This document shows positions 6,634-13,321 of a DNA stretch of 13,321 bases, in pieces. The translations under genes and the position numbers were made by a program. The DNA comes from Candidatus Eiseniibacteriota bacterium (GTDB lineage: Bacteria > Eisenbacteria > RBG-16-71-46): NCBI GenBank assembly GCA_023249815.1, contig JAHFBX010000039.1:1-13321 (forward strand), written 5' to 3'. Every line of letters starts with the position of its first letter. Positions within the stretch are counted from its first letter, which is position 1. A model generated the notes under the pieces. It was given only the letters and a program-made list of their open reading frames with translations. It was not told the origin of the DNA and searched no databases.

Positions 6634-8019
6634 ATGCGGACCAGGCGCTGGTTCCAGGGGCGTGCGACTGTCGCGACCGCGGCGCTCGCCGGACTCTTGA
6701 TCGCGTTTTCGGCGTACGCCGACACCTACACGGTCACACCCTTGAGCAGTGGCTTCGCCGGAAGGGCGCGTGACTTGAGCGCGACCGGTGCCGTCTGTGG
6801 GGTGGATGCGGGCCACGCGTTCGTGTGGCGTCCGTCCAGTCCGAACGCCGCGAGCGGAACCGAGACGATCCTGGCCAGCCTGATCCAGGGATTCAGCTCG
6901 GATGCCTATGCCGTCAACTCCTCTGGCTTCGTCGTCGGTCACACCGGAGACAATCCGCTCCAACAGCACGAGGTGCCGGTGGTGTGGAACCCGGACGGCT
7001 CCATCACCGAGCTACCGCTGTTCCATGGCGTCACCAGCGGCGGCATGGCCACGGGGATCAGTGACGCCGGCCGAATCACCGGTCGGAACGGCGTGTTCGT
7101 CTCCGATGCCGGTGCGGCGCGCTGGAGCACGGACGGCACCGGGGTGTATCTCGGCATCCCGCAGGACTACGCGCTCTCCTACGGCTGGAAGATCAACCTG
7201 AGCGGAGTGATCTCGGGCACGGCCGAACTCGGCGATGGCACGAGCCGGGCATTCACGCATGCGAACGGCGTGTTCACCCTGCTGCCCCTGCTTCCGAACG
7301 CGTCGATGAGCTCGGCCTACGACATCAACGACGCCGGCCACGTGGTCGGATCGTCCACGTTCAGCGCCGCCACCGCCTTCTTCTACAACGGCTCGACGGT
7401 GGTGGGTCTCGCCAATGTCCCCGGGGATCTCATCCAGGTCTCGACCGCGCTCGGTGTGAACAACCACGACCGGGTGGTCGGATATGCCAATCCGACCCCC
7501 AACCTCACGGGTGCGCTCATCTGGGACACGCCGAGCTCCGCGCCCAGCTACCTGAACGGCCGCATCGATCCCAGCTCGCCCGGCTACATCAGCGCCGCCA
7601 ATCCTGGCTGGTTCATCACGGAGGCCGTCGCCATCAACGATGCCGGACAGATCGCGGCGCGAGGATTCAGCACCAGCGGTGGTCCCTACCGTGCGCTCCT
7701 GCTCACGCCGGTCTCGGTGACCACGGACGTGGAGGGCGCGGGGCTCGGACGCTTGGCGCTGGCGGTCGCTCCCAACCCCGCGCGCGGGCCCATCGCCGTG
7801 CAAGTCACGCTGCCCGAGACCGGCCCGGCTCGGGTCCACGTCGTCGACCTGGCCGGCCGTCGCATCGCGACGCTGCACGAGGATCTGGTGTCCGCGGGAT
7901 CGACCACGTTGACGTGGGAGGGCCGGACCGCGGACGGTCGCCGCCTCCCACCCGGTGTGTATCTCGTCCGCCTCCAGACCGCGAATCATGCCGTGTGCCG
8001 GCGTTTCGTGATCATGTGA
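6634..8019 (+). CDS. Secreted HAF-repeat protein with FlgD-Ig / type IX-style C-terminal domain
   Basis: The start chosen is ATG 6634, preceded by GGGAGG 4 nt upstream and followed by a good signal peptide (residues 1-29, ending FSAYA). The frame stays open upstream to 6499, but that stretch encodes no credible N-terminus. The 461-residue product carries HAF-type extracellular repeats: YAVNSSGFVVGH, TGISDAGRITGR, YDINDAGHVVGSS, LGVNNHDRVVGYA and VAINDAGQIAARG, each followed by a strand such as GALIW or RALLL. Such repeats are expected to form a beta-propeller. Residues about 374-461 are a FlgD-Ig / type IX sorting-like domain (APNPARG, VVDLAGRRIA, WEGRTADGRR, PPGVYLVRL, final RRFVIM), closely similar to that of the propeller protein encoded at 2193-4157. 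It is probably surface-exposed or secreted, with unknown function. Confidence 0.85.
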   Translation: MRTRRWFQGRATVATAALAGLLIAFSAYADTYTVTPLSSGFAGRARDLSATGAVCGVDAGHAFVWRPSSPNAASGTETILASLIQGFSSDAYAVNSSGFVVGHTGDNPLQQHEVPVVWNPDGSITELPLFHGVTSGGMATGISDAGRITGRNGVFVSDAGAARWSTDGTGVYLGIPQDYALSYGWKINLSGVISGTAELGDGTSRAFTHANGVFTLLPLLPNASMSSAYDINDAGHVVGSSTFSAATAFFYNGSTVVGLANVPGDLIQVSTALGVNNHDRVVGYANPTPNLTGALIWDTPSSAPSYLNGRIDPSSPGYISAANPGWFITEAVAINDAGQIAARGFSTSGGPYRALLLTPVSVTTDVEGAGLGRLALAVAPNPARGPIAVQVTLPETGPARVHVVDLAGRRIATLHEDLVSAGSTTLTWEGRTADGRRLPPGVYLVRLQTANHAVCRRFVIM

Positions 8020-8053
8020 CGCTCGGCAACGAACGGCCGTCGTGCGGCGCACA

Positions 8054-8088
8054 GGCGAGTCGCCCGAGCACAGCGGGCAGTGCCCGCT
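8054..8088. terminator. Tandem palindromes between convergent genes, possible bidirectional terminator
   Basis: Two inverted repeats lie in the 67-nt gap between the convergent HAF-repeat and response-regulator genes. They are GGCGA-G-TCGCC (8054-8064) and AGCGGGCA-G-TGCCCGCT (8072-8088). The second can fold to a 7-bp GC-rich stem with an AGT loop and overlaps the response regulator's stop codon. No run of T follows on either strand, so classical Rho-independent termination is not certain. Confidence 0.35.
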
Positions 8089-8734
8089 AGCCCTGCCCCA
8101 GCAGTCCCTCGCGGATCGCGAGCTGCGTGAGCATCGCGATGGAGCGCACGTCCAGCTTGCGCATGAGGCTCGCGCGGTGGGACTCCACCGTGCGCACGCT
8201 GATGTCGTAGCGGGCCCCGATCTCCTTGGACGTGAGCCCTTCGGCGATCCCCTTCCACACCTCGCGCTCACGCGGCGTGAGTTTCGTGGCCGTGTCGTCG
8301 CCGGTGCGCACGAGCTTCGCCATCATCTCCTGCACCTGCGCGCCGAAATGCGGCCGGCCCGCCATGACGTCGGCGATCGCCTCCGGCAGCTCCTGCACCG
8401 CGAGGTCCTTGGACAGGTAGCCGTCGGCGCCCTCGCGCAGCGCCCGCGCGATGTACTCCGGTTGCACGTGCAACGTGAGCACCACGATGCGCACGCCGCC
8501 GGCGGTGTCCCTGGCCTGGCGCAACACACCGAAGCCATCGCCTCCAGGCATGTTGAGATCGAGCAGCAGCACGTCGGGCTCGAGTTTCGCGAGCATCTCG
8601 AGCGTCTCATCACCGCGCCCCGCCTCGCCCACGACCTCGATGCCGCCCGCCGACTCGAGCACGCTGCGCACGCCCGAGCGCACGAGCGCGTGGTCGTCGG
8701 CGAGCAGCACGCGAATGCTGCGCGCGCCGCTCAT
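8087..8734 (-). CDS. NarL/FixJ-type response regulator
   Basis: This is a 215-residue two-domain response regulator. The receiver domain spans about residues 6-125, with the acidic pair D13-D14, phospho-acceptor D59 (LLLDLNMP), T87 and K109. A LuxR-type helix-turn-helix spans about 150-211 (LTPREREVWKGIAEGLTSKE, then VRTVESH). It would bind DNA as a dimer after phosphorylation. ATG 8734 has GGGAG 6 nt upstream and overlaps the stop codon of the kinase gene in an ATGA sequence (8731-8734), so the two are cotranslated and form a cognate pair. Targets cannot be read from the sequence. The secreted-protein genes next to it are possible targets only by proximity. Confidence 0.93.
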   Translation of the reverse strand: MSGARSIRVLLADDHALVRSGVRSVLESAGGIEVVGEAGRGDETLEMLAKLEPDVLLLDLNMPGGDGFGVLRQARDTAGGVRIVVLTLHVQPEYIARALREGADGYLSKDLAVQELPEAIADVMAGRPHFGAQVQEMMAKLVRTGDDTATKLTPREREVWKGIAEGLTSKEIGARYDISVRTVESHRASLMRKLDVRSIAMLTQLAIREGLLGQG

Positions 8735-9969
8735 GCTCCGCTCCCGAGCGGCACCAGGGCCTCCACGCGCAGTCCTCCCGCGCCTGCGGTCTCGAGCTTG
8801 AGCGTTCCGCCCGCCGCGCCGACCCGCTCGCGCATGCCGAGCAGTCCCATGTTGGGTTCGAGCCCCGCCAGCATGCCGCGCCCGTCGTCCTCCACCACCA
8901 GCCGGCCCTCGTGGCGCCGGCGCGCAAGCCGCACCCAGGCGTGACGCGCGCCCGAATGCCGCGCCACGTTCGTGAGCGCCTCCTGCGCGACGCGATAGAG
9001 CGTGAGCGCCACCTCGGGGGGCCAGCCGGTGGATTCGTCGAGCTCCAGCGATACCTCGATGCGCGTGCGGCGCGAGAAGTCCTCGATGTGCGCGCGCAGC
9101 GCGGGCGCCAGCCCCAGGTCGTCCAGCGCACGTGGCCGCAGCAGTTCGCTCACGTCGCGAATGCGGCGCAGCACCTCGGCCACGTGCGCGCTCGCGTCGG
9201 TCCGGCCCTCGAGGTCGAGTTGGATCTTGAGCGCGGTCAGCGTCTGGCCCGCCTCGTCATGCAGCTCGCGCGCGATCCGCCGGCGCTCCTCTTCCTGTGC
9301 GCGCAGCAGCAGCCCGGAGAGATGCTCGAGCTCCACCGTGCGCTGCGCGAGCGTGGTGCGCTCGTCGCCCAGCACGAGCGTGAGCGTGCCCACCGCCACC
9401 AGCACGAGCAGCGTGACGTCCATGAACACGCCGAGCAGCACGCCCGAGCCCTGGGCGCGCAGCAGCGGGTAGTCGAGGTGGTGGAGCCCCCACAGCAGGA
9501 ACGTCCATGCCAGCACGCGCGCACCCGTCGAGCGCGCGATCTGGTTCCGGCGCCAGAACACGAGCCCGGTGCCGAGCGTGACCGCGGAGAGCAGGAGCGC
9601 CGAGGACAATCCGGCCGTGGCCATGTCGTGCACGACGAACACGGTGAACGCCGCCCATCCCACCGCGACCACAGGCGCCACGAGGAACACCGACCGCCAG
9701 CGCGCGCCGAGCGCGAACTGGAGCGCGGCCCACAGCAGCAGCAGTCCGGACCACAGCGTCACCACCTGGTGCGCGAACAGCCAGCCGAGCTCGCGCTCGT
9801 TCAGGTACGCCGCGATGAACGCCAGCCGCACCGCGTACACCACCCAGGCCGCGGCCCAGGTGGCGTGGAAAGGCTGATGCCGCTGGCGCCAGAGGCCGAG
9901 GTGCACGGCGGCAAGCGCGAGCGTGCAGAGCATCTGGAACAGCAGAGCGATGGTGGGGTCGTAGGTCAT
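8731..9969 (-). CDS. Membrane-bound NarX/DesK-type sensor histidine kinase
   Basis: This kinase has 412 residues. The N-terminal 200 residues hold about seven hydrophobic segments (about 7-25, 36-56, 63-87, 94-113, 121-138, 150-169, 176-200) and no large periplasmic domain, so sensing is probably within the membrane. A short coiled-coil linker (205-230) leads to a HisKA_3 dimerisation domain with the phospho-acceptor H237 (RIARELHDEAGQTL). The ATPase domain has the N box EALTNVARHSGA (330-341), DDGRG (361-365) and GLLGMRERV (375-383). Its partner is the overlapping response regulator. ATG 9969 has no clear Shine-Dalgarno sequence, so initiation may be weak or the start misplaced. The signal is unknown. 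Its upstream region is shared with the divergent DtxR-type gene. Confidence 0.93.
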   Translation of the reverse strand: MTYDPTIALLFQMLCTLALAAVHLGLWRQRHQPFHATWAAAWVVYAVRLAFIAAYLNERELGWLFAHQVVTLWSGLLLLWAALQFALGARWRSVFLVAPVVAVGWAAFTVFVVHDMATAGLSSALLLSAVTLGTGLVFWRRNQIARSTGARVLAWTFLLWGLHHLDYPLLRAQGSGVLLGVFMDVTLLVLVAVGTLTLVLGDERTTLAQRTVELEHLSGLLLRAQEEERRRIARELHDEAGQTLTALKIQLDLEGRTDASAHVAEVLRRIRDVSELLRPRALDDLGLAPALRAHIEDFSRRTRIEVSLELDESTGWPPEVALTLYRVAQEALTNVARHSGARHAWVRLARRRHEGRLVVEDDGRGMLAGLEPNMGLLGMRERVGAAGGTLKLETAGAGGLRVEALVPLGSGA

Positions 9970-10089
9970 GGGTTGTGCTGCGAAGATTGTTTCGGGTGCC
10001 CTGTGGGACTGTAGATCGTTGCGGGAGAGCGCCGGTTCGCCGGGAAGTCGGCGCTGGGAGCGGCAGCAACACTAGCCGCAGCACAAGGG

Positions 10090-10118
10090 TTGACTCGGAC
10101 GGCGGTGGGTGGTAGTTA
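10090..10118 (+). promoter_or_regulatory. Candidate sigma70-type promoter of the DtxR-apbE operon
   Basis: TTGACT at 10090-10095 resembles a -35 box. A 17-nt spacer leads to TAGTTA at 10113-10118, a weak -10 box. This -10 overlaps the DtxR-type palindrome at 10115-10130, the arrangement expected for repression. The -10 match is poor, so the assignment rests on the -35, the spacing and the overlap. Confidence 0.35.
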
Positions 10119-10130
10119 GGTCGCCCTAAC
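10115..10130. promoter_or_regulatory. Candidate DtxR/IdeR-type operator
   Basis: GTTAGG-TCGC-CCTAAC is a perfect palindrome with 6-bp arms and a 4-nt centre. It resembles the TTAGG...CCTAA core of DtxR/IdeR iron boxes and is unusually AT-containing for this GC-rich region. It lies 52 nt before the start codon of a DtxR-family gene and overlaps a possible -10 box, so metal-dependent autorepression of the operon is likely. Confidence 0.6.
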
Positions 10131-10182
10131 AGTCGTTTGAATAGCCTCACGCCAAACTCTGCCCCGCACTCTGGAGCCTTGG

Positions 10183-10698
10183 ATGCTCTCCGGCAAGCAC
10201 GCGCTCGATCGCGAGCTCACGCCCAGCCAGGAACACTACCTGCGCGCCATCTGGGAGCTGCGCTCGGCGCGCGGCTACGCCCGCCTCGCCGACCTCGGGC
10301 GCACGCTCGACGTCACGCCGGCCACGCTGTCGGTCGGCCTGCGCCCGCTCGAGGCGAGGGGCCTGCTGGCGCACGACGAACATCGTTTCCTGCTGCTCAC
10401 CCCGGCGGGTGAGCGCATCGCGCGCGAGGTGCATCATCGCTACGTCGTGCTGCGCTCGTTTCTGCACGACGTGCTGCGCATACCCGAGGGCACGGCCGAA
10501 CGCGAAGCCTGCCTGATCGAGCACGACGTGAGCGGCGCCACCACCGAGCGCATCGTGGACTTCCTCAAGCTGCTTCAGGACGACCGCGAGGTGGGCGAGC
10601 TCTTCCGCACGCGATTCGACGCCTTCCATCGCTCGTGCGGCAGCACCACGGCCTGTGCCGATTGCGGCCTCGCCTGCCTCGTGTCGCCGCCTCGATGA
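10183..10698 (+). CDS. DtxR-family metal-dependent transcriptional regulator with a cysteine-rich tail
   Basis: This regulator has 171 residues; ATG 10183 has GGAG 6 nt upstream. The winged helix spans about 12-76 (LTPSQEHYLRAIWEL; recognition region VTPATLSVGLRPLEARGLL), followed by the dimerisation and metal-binding domain. Compared with DtxR, Cys110, Glu113 and His114 (EREACLIEHDVS) align with C102/E105/H106, and H85 aligns with H79. H18 replaces the usual Met or Asp in the first helix, so the metal preference may be altered. There is no SH3 domain. Instead the tail carries C152-x5-C158-x2-C161-x3-C165, which could bind zinc or an Fe-S cluster. It probably represses its own operon through the palindrome upstream. 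The stop overlaps the apbE start (ATGA, 10695-10698). Confidence 0.88.
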   Translation: MLSGKHALDRELTPSQEHYLRAIWELRSARGYARLADLGRTLDVTPATLSVGLRPLEARGLLAHDEHRFLLLTPAGERIAREVHHRYVVLRSFLHDVLRIPEGTAEREACLIEHDVSGATTERIVDFLKLLQDDREVGELFRTRFDAFHRSCGSTTACADCGLACLVSPPR

Positions 10699-11729
10699 CC
10701 CCGAGGCCCACGCGCCGGGTTCTCGCCTGCGTCATCGCGTCCTTGTTGGCAGTGCCGGCCCCTGCCGGCGCGGCTGAGCGATCACGCTGGCTCATGGGCA
10801 CGCTGTTCACGTTCAGCGCTCCCGAGGCGGAGGCCGCGTCGGCGCTGGAGGCGGCGCTCGACCGCGTGGCCGAACTCGAGGCGTGCATCAGCAACTGGCA
10901 GCCCACGAGCGAACTCTCGCGCTTGAACGAGGCGGGCTCGGCAGAGCACGTCTCGGAGCCGCTTCGGGCCATACTGGATTCCGCACTGACCTTGGCCGAG
11001 CTCACCGGCGGCACGTTCGATCCCACGGTGGAGTCCCTCACGCGAGCCTGGGACTTGCGCGGCGCGGGCCACGTGCCCGGCGAGCGTGAGCTTGCCGACG
11101 CCCTTGCGCGCGTGGATCGGCGCCGGGTGCGAGTGGACGGCCAGCGGGTCCGGCTCGGAGGCGCCCAGCTCGACCTGGGCGGAATCGGCAAGGGCTTCGC
11201 GCTCGATTGGGCCGCGCACGTGCTGTCCGAGCGAGGCATCCGCGCCGCCATGCTCGACGCGGGCGGTCAACGACTCGATCTGGGTGCTGCCGAGCGGGAC
11301 GCATGGGTGGCGCATCCCGCGCACCGCGAGAAACCTATCGTTCGGCTGGTGCTCGGCGGCGGTTCGCTCTCGACCAGCTCCCAGTCGGAGCGCTTCGTGC
11401 GCACCGCCGGTCGCCGGCTCGGCCACGTGCTCGACCCGCGCACCGGCCGGCCGCTCGCGACCTCTGCGTCTGCGACGGTGTGGGCGCCGAGCGGCACGCG
11501 TGCGGACGCGCTCTCGACGGCGCTGCTGGTCATGGGCCGCGACGGCGCGGCCGCGTTCGCGCTGGCGCATCCCGAAGTCGGCGTGCTGTGGCTCGAACCC
11601 TCGGGCCGCCACGTGCGCGCCGAAGCGTGGAACCTGAGGGTCTTCGAGTCCGCGCCCGCGGTCCGACTCACCGTTCATTCACCCCCAAGCTCCCTCACAC
11701 CGCTCACCCAACTCACAAGGACGCCATGA
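10695..11729 (+). CDS. apbE: ApbE family FAD:protein FMN transferase
   Basis: ApbE proteins move FMN from FAD onto a threonine of partner proteins outside the cytoplasm, using Mg2+. This copy has 344 residues and a signal peptide at about 1-27. Family motifs in order are MGTLF (34-38), GTFDPTV (106-112), LDLGGIGKGFALD (159-171), DAGG (188-191), SLSTSSQSERF (224-234), HVLDPRTGRP (244-253) and ADALSTAL (270-277), which holds the metal-binding Asp271. All look intact. The start ATG 10695 overlaps the regulator's stop, and the stop overlaps the porin's ATG (11726-11729), so the genes are translated in sequence. The likely substrate is the FMN-binding protein beginning at 13060. The last 25 residues are Ser/Thr/Pro-rich and unusual for the family. 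Confidence 0.95.
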   Translation: MTPRPTRRVLACVIASLLAVPAPAGAAERSRWLMGTLFTFSAPEAEAASALEAALDRVAELEACISNWQPTSELSRLNEAGSAEHVSEPLRAILDSALTLAELTGGTFDPTVESLTRAWDLRGAGHVPGERELADALARVDRRRVRVDGQRVRLGGAQLDLGGIGKGFALDWAAHVLSERGIRAAMLDAGGQRLDLGAAERDAWVAHPAHREKPIVRLVLGGGSLSTSSQSERFVRTAGRRLGHVLDPRTGRPLATSASATVWAPSGTRADALSTALLVMGRDGAAAFALAHPEVGVLWLEPSGRHVRAEAWNLRVFESAPAVRLTVHSPPSSLTPLTQLTRTP

Positions 11730-13072
11730 GAGTCCCCCGTGTCATGCCTGCCGTGGCCGCATTGCTCCTGCTCGCTCACACGCCGCTCGCGCGTGCGCAA
11801 TCCACCGAGCAACGTCTCGCTGACGTGGAAAAGAAGCTCGACGCCGCGCTGGCCGAGCTCGAACGCTTGAAGCTGGGTGGCGCCGCCTCCGACAGCTCGA
11901 GCGTGTCCGTCTCCCGTCACGGCTTCGCCCCCGGCGCGTCGCGCGTCTATGGCCTCGCGGGCGGCACCTCGATCGGAGGCTACGGCGAGATGCTGATGGA
12001 GTCGTCGGACTTGGAGCGCGAGGATGGCGTCGCGTCGAACCAGCGCGCGCGCGCGGACCTGCTCCGCGTCGTCTTCTACGTGGGCCACAAGTTCTCGCCT
12101 TCACTCCTCTTCAACTCGGAGATCGAGTTGGAGCACGCCGGCGTGAAGGACGAGGCGGAAGTCGTCGTCGATCCGTCGAGCCACGAAGGCACGGCCGAGC
12201 TCACGGGCGAGGTCGTGCTCGAGTTCGCGTACGTGGACTGGCAGGCGCGGCCGTGGCTCGGCGTGCGCGCCGGCAAGCTGCTGGTGCCGATGGGGCTCGT
12301 GAACGAGCAACACGAGCCGCCCGTGTTCCCGGGCGCACGCCGTCCCGACAGCGAGCGACTGGTCATCCCGAGCACGTGGGCGGCGATCGGCGCCGGCTTC
12401 TACGGCAGCAGCGAACGCGGCGTGGAGTGGCGCGCGTACCTGGTCGAGGGGCTGGACGCGAGCCACTTCTCGGGGTCGAGCACCGTGCGCGGCGGCCGGC
12501 AGGACGGTTCGCAAGCGCTGCTGACGCATCCGGCGCTCGCCGGCCGTTTCGACTGGAAGGGTACGAGGGGCCTGACGCTCGGTGTCTCGGCCTTCACCGG
12601 CAGCGCGTGGCAGCGGCCGCAGCCGTCGGGCGCGAACTTGAGCGTGCGCACGACGCTGTTCGACGTGCATGGCGACTGGCGGTGGCGCGGCCTCCAGCTC
12701 CGCGGGTTGTGGGCCTCGGGCAACATCGCCGAGGCCGGCGAACTCTCCGACGCGCTCGGCCTCTCGGGCAGCGACCGGATCGGCGAGCGTTTCTCCGGCG
12801 GCTACGGCGAGGCGCTCTACGACGTCGCGAGCGTGGCGTGGCCGGGCACGGAGTGGAGTCTGGCACCGTACATGCGCGTCGAGAGATACGACACGCAGGA
12901 GAGCGTCCCCGGCGGCACCGAGGATCCGGCGAACGAGCGCGAGATCATGACGTTCGGCGTCGCGGTGAAGCCGCATCCGAGCGTCGTCCTCAAAGCCGAC
13001 CGCGAGTTCCGCAGCAACCAGGCGAACACGGAGACGAGCCGCTGGAACGTGGCGCTCGGGTGGCTGTTCTGA
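11726..13072 (+). CDS. Outer-membrane porin-like beta-barrel protein
   Basis: This protein has 448 residues, with a signal peptide at about 1-24 (ending LARA) and a short coiled coil (about 26-51; EQRLADVEKKLDAALAELER) of the kind seen at the N-terminus of trimeric or peptidoglycan-linked porins. From about residue 75 a beta-barrel follows, with alternating amphipathic strands such as SIGGYGEMLM, LRVVFYVGHKF, VLEFAYVDWQARPWLGVRAG and RWNVALGWLF. It ends in Phe, the usual barrel-assembly signature. The shape resembles phosphate-selective OprO/P-like or uncharacterised porins. AAGG lies 5 nt before ATG 11726, which overlaps the apbE stop. Operon context suggests transport of a metal, chelate or redox carrier across the outer membrane, which is inference only. 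Confidence 0.8.
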   Translation: MRVPRVMPAVAALLLLAHTPLARAQSTEQRLADVEKKLDAALAELERLKLGGAASDSSSVSVSRHGFAPGASRVYGLAGGTSIGGYGEMLMESSDLEREDGVASNQRARADLLRVVFYVGHKFSPSLLFNSEIELEHAGVKDEAEVVVDPSSHEGTAELTGEVVLEFAYVDWQARPWLGVRAGKLLVPMGLVNEQHEPPVFPGARRPDSERLVIPSTWAAIGAGFYGSSERGVEWRAYLVEGLDASHFSGSSTVRGGRQDGSQALLTHPALAGRFDWKGTRGLTLGVSAFTGSAWQRPQPSGANLSVRTTLFDVHGDWRWRGLQLRGLWASGNIAEAGELSDALGLSGSDRIGERFSGGYGEALYDVASVAWPGTEWSLAPYMRVERYDTQESVPGGTEDPANEREIMTFGVAVKPHPSVVLKADREFRSNQANTETSRWNVALGWLF

Positions 13073-13321
13073 ACTCCGGTCTCGCCGGGCTGGCGCTGGC
13101 CGCGCTGCTCGCGGCCGCGCCCGCCCCGGCGCGTGCCACGGACGCCCTGACGCTCGACCGGGCGCTGGCGCGCGTCTTCCCGGGCGCGCGCATCGAGCGC
13201 CGGACGCTGGCGCTCTAGCCCACGGACGTGAGGGCGGTCGAGGCGCGCGCCCGCGCGCGTTGCGAGGCGCGGCTCGCCACGGCGTACGTGGCGTGGCGCG
13301 GCGACACGCTTGCCGGCGCGG
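13060..13321 (+). pseudogene. FMN-binding-domain protein, N-terminal part, interrupted by an in-frame TAG
   Basis: The frame starts at GTG 13060, overlapping the porin's end by 13 nt, and gives a signal peptide-like segment (GLAGLALAALLAAAPAPARA). It continues as LTLDRALARVFPGARIERRT, then LAL, and meets TAG at 13216-13218. The same frame then continues without a stop to the window edge (PTDVRAVEARARARCEARLA, then TAYVAWRGDTLAG). Joined, the two parts follow the N-terminal pattern of FMN-binding (RnfG/NqrC-like) proteins: FPGA.IERRT..LTP....VE..A......L.T.YVA.R. A single C-to-A change (TCG to TAG) would explain the stop. The FMN attachment site lies beyond the window. It may be a recent pseudogene, a base error or a suppressed stop. 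It would be the natural ApbE substrate. Confidence 0.6.

Noticed and set aside
8911..10014. Long plus-strand open frame opposite the histidine kinase, and similar long antisense frames at 2715-3560, 4998-6008 and 12101-12976.
   Set aside because: They are low-complexity, rich in Arg/His/Ala, and lie opposite genes with clear domains. In DNA this GC-rich, such frames are expected by codon bias.
10028..10055. Inverted repeat AGCGCCG...CGGCGCT with a 14-nt loop in the kinase/DtxR divergent region.
   Set aside because: The arms are short and GC-only in a GC-rich region, the loop is long, and the repeat has no clear relation to a start or promoter.
10635..10694. Longer apbE start at ATG 10635.
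   Set aside because: It would add 20 basic residues before the signal peptide. ATG 10695 gives a clean signal peptide and the ATGA overlap seen elsewhere in the operon.

Overview
The window is a GC-rich stretch of chromosome from a diderm bacterium. A TonB-dependent receptor, a porin and many signal peptides show the outer membrane. Two large secreted proteins end in FlgD-Ig-like / type IX-style C-terminal domains, and two smaller ones end in a shared W-x3-K-x2-Y-[KR] tail. Together with the GC content, this points to an FCB-related lineage such as Candidatus Eisenbacteria (Eiseniibacteriota). That placement is inference; no rRNA or marker gene is present. No insertion sequence, CRISPR array, tRNA or rRNA was seen, and no gene-free stretch exceeds about 235 bases.

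Layout. 1-344 (+): the end of a probable SPFH/band-7 protein and a small ribbon-helix-helix protein. 387-4157 (-): three secreted proteins. These are an eight-cysteine protein, a LamG/concanavalin-like protein, and a large propeller-like protein with a FlgD-type tail. 4154-6400 (-): a TonB-dependent receptor whose stop codon overlaps the start of the propeller gene by 4 nt. 6401-6633: a divergent intergenic region. On the minus strand it can form mutually exclusive RNA helices, one of which hides the receptor's Shine-Dalgarno site. 6634-8019 (+): a HAF-repeat secreted protein, also with a FlgD-type tail. 8087-9969 (-): a NarX/NarL-type two-component pair overlapping by 4 nt. 10183-13321 (+): a tightly overlapping operon of a DtxR-family metalloregulator, an ApbE flavin transferase, an outer-membrane porin, and the start of an FMN-binding-domain protein interrupted by an in-frame amber codon.

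How the genes may work together. The last operon looks like a metal-responsive envelope redox module. The regulator has a DtxR-type palindrome in front of its own gene. ApbE would attach FMN to the FMN-binding protein, and the porin would serve outer-membrane transport. The receptor and its coupled secreted protein look like an uptake or binding unit under possible RNA-level control. The most novel signals are the receptor leader, the shared C-terminal tail on the two small secreted proteins, the Cys-rich tail of the DtxR-like regulator, and the amber codon in the flavoprotein gene.
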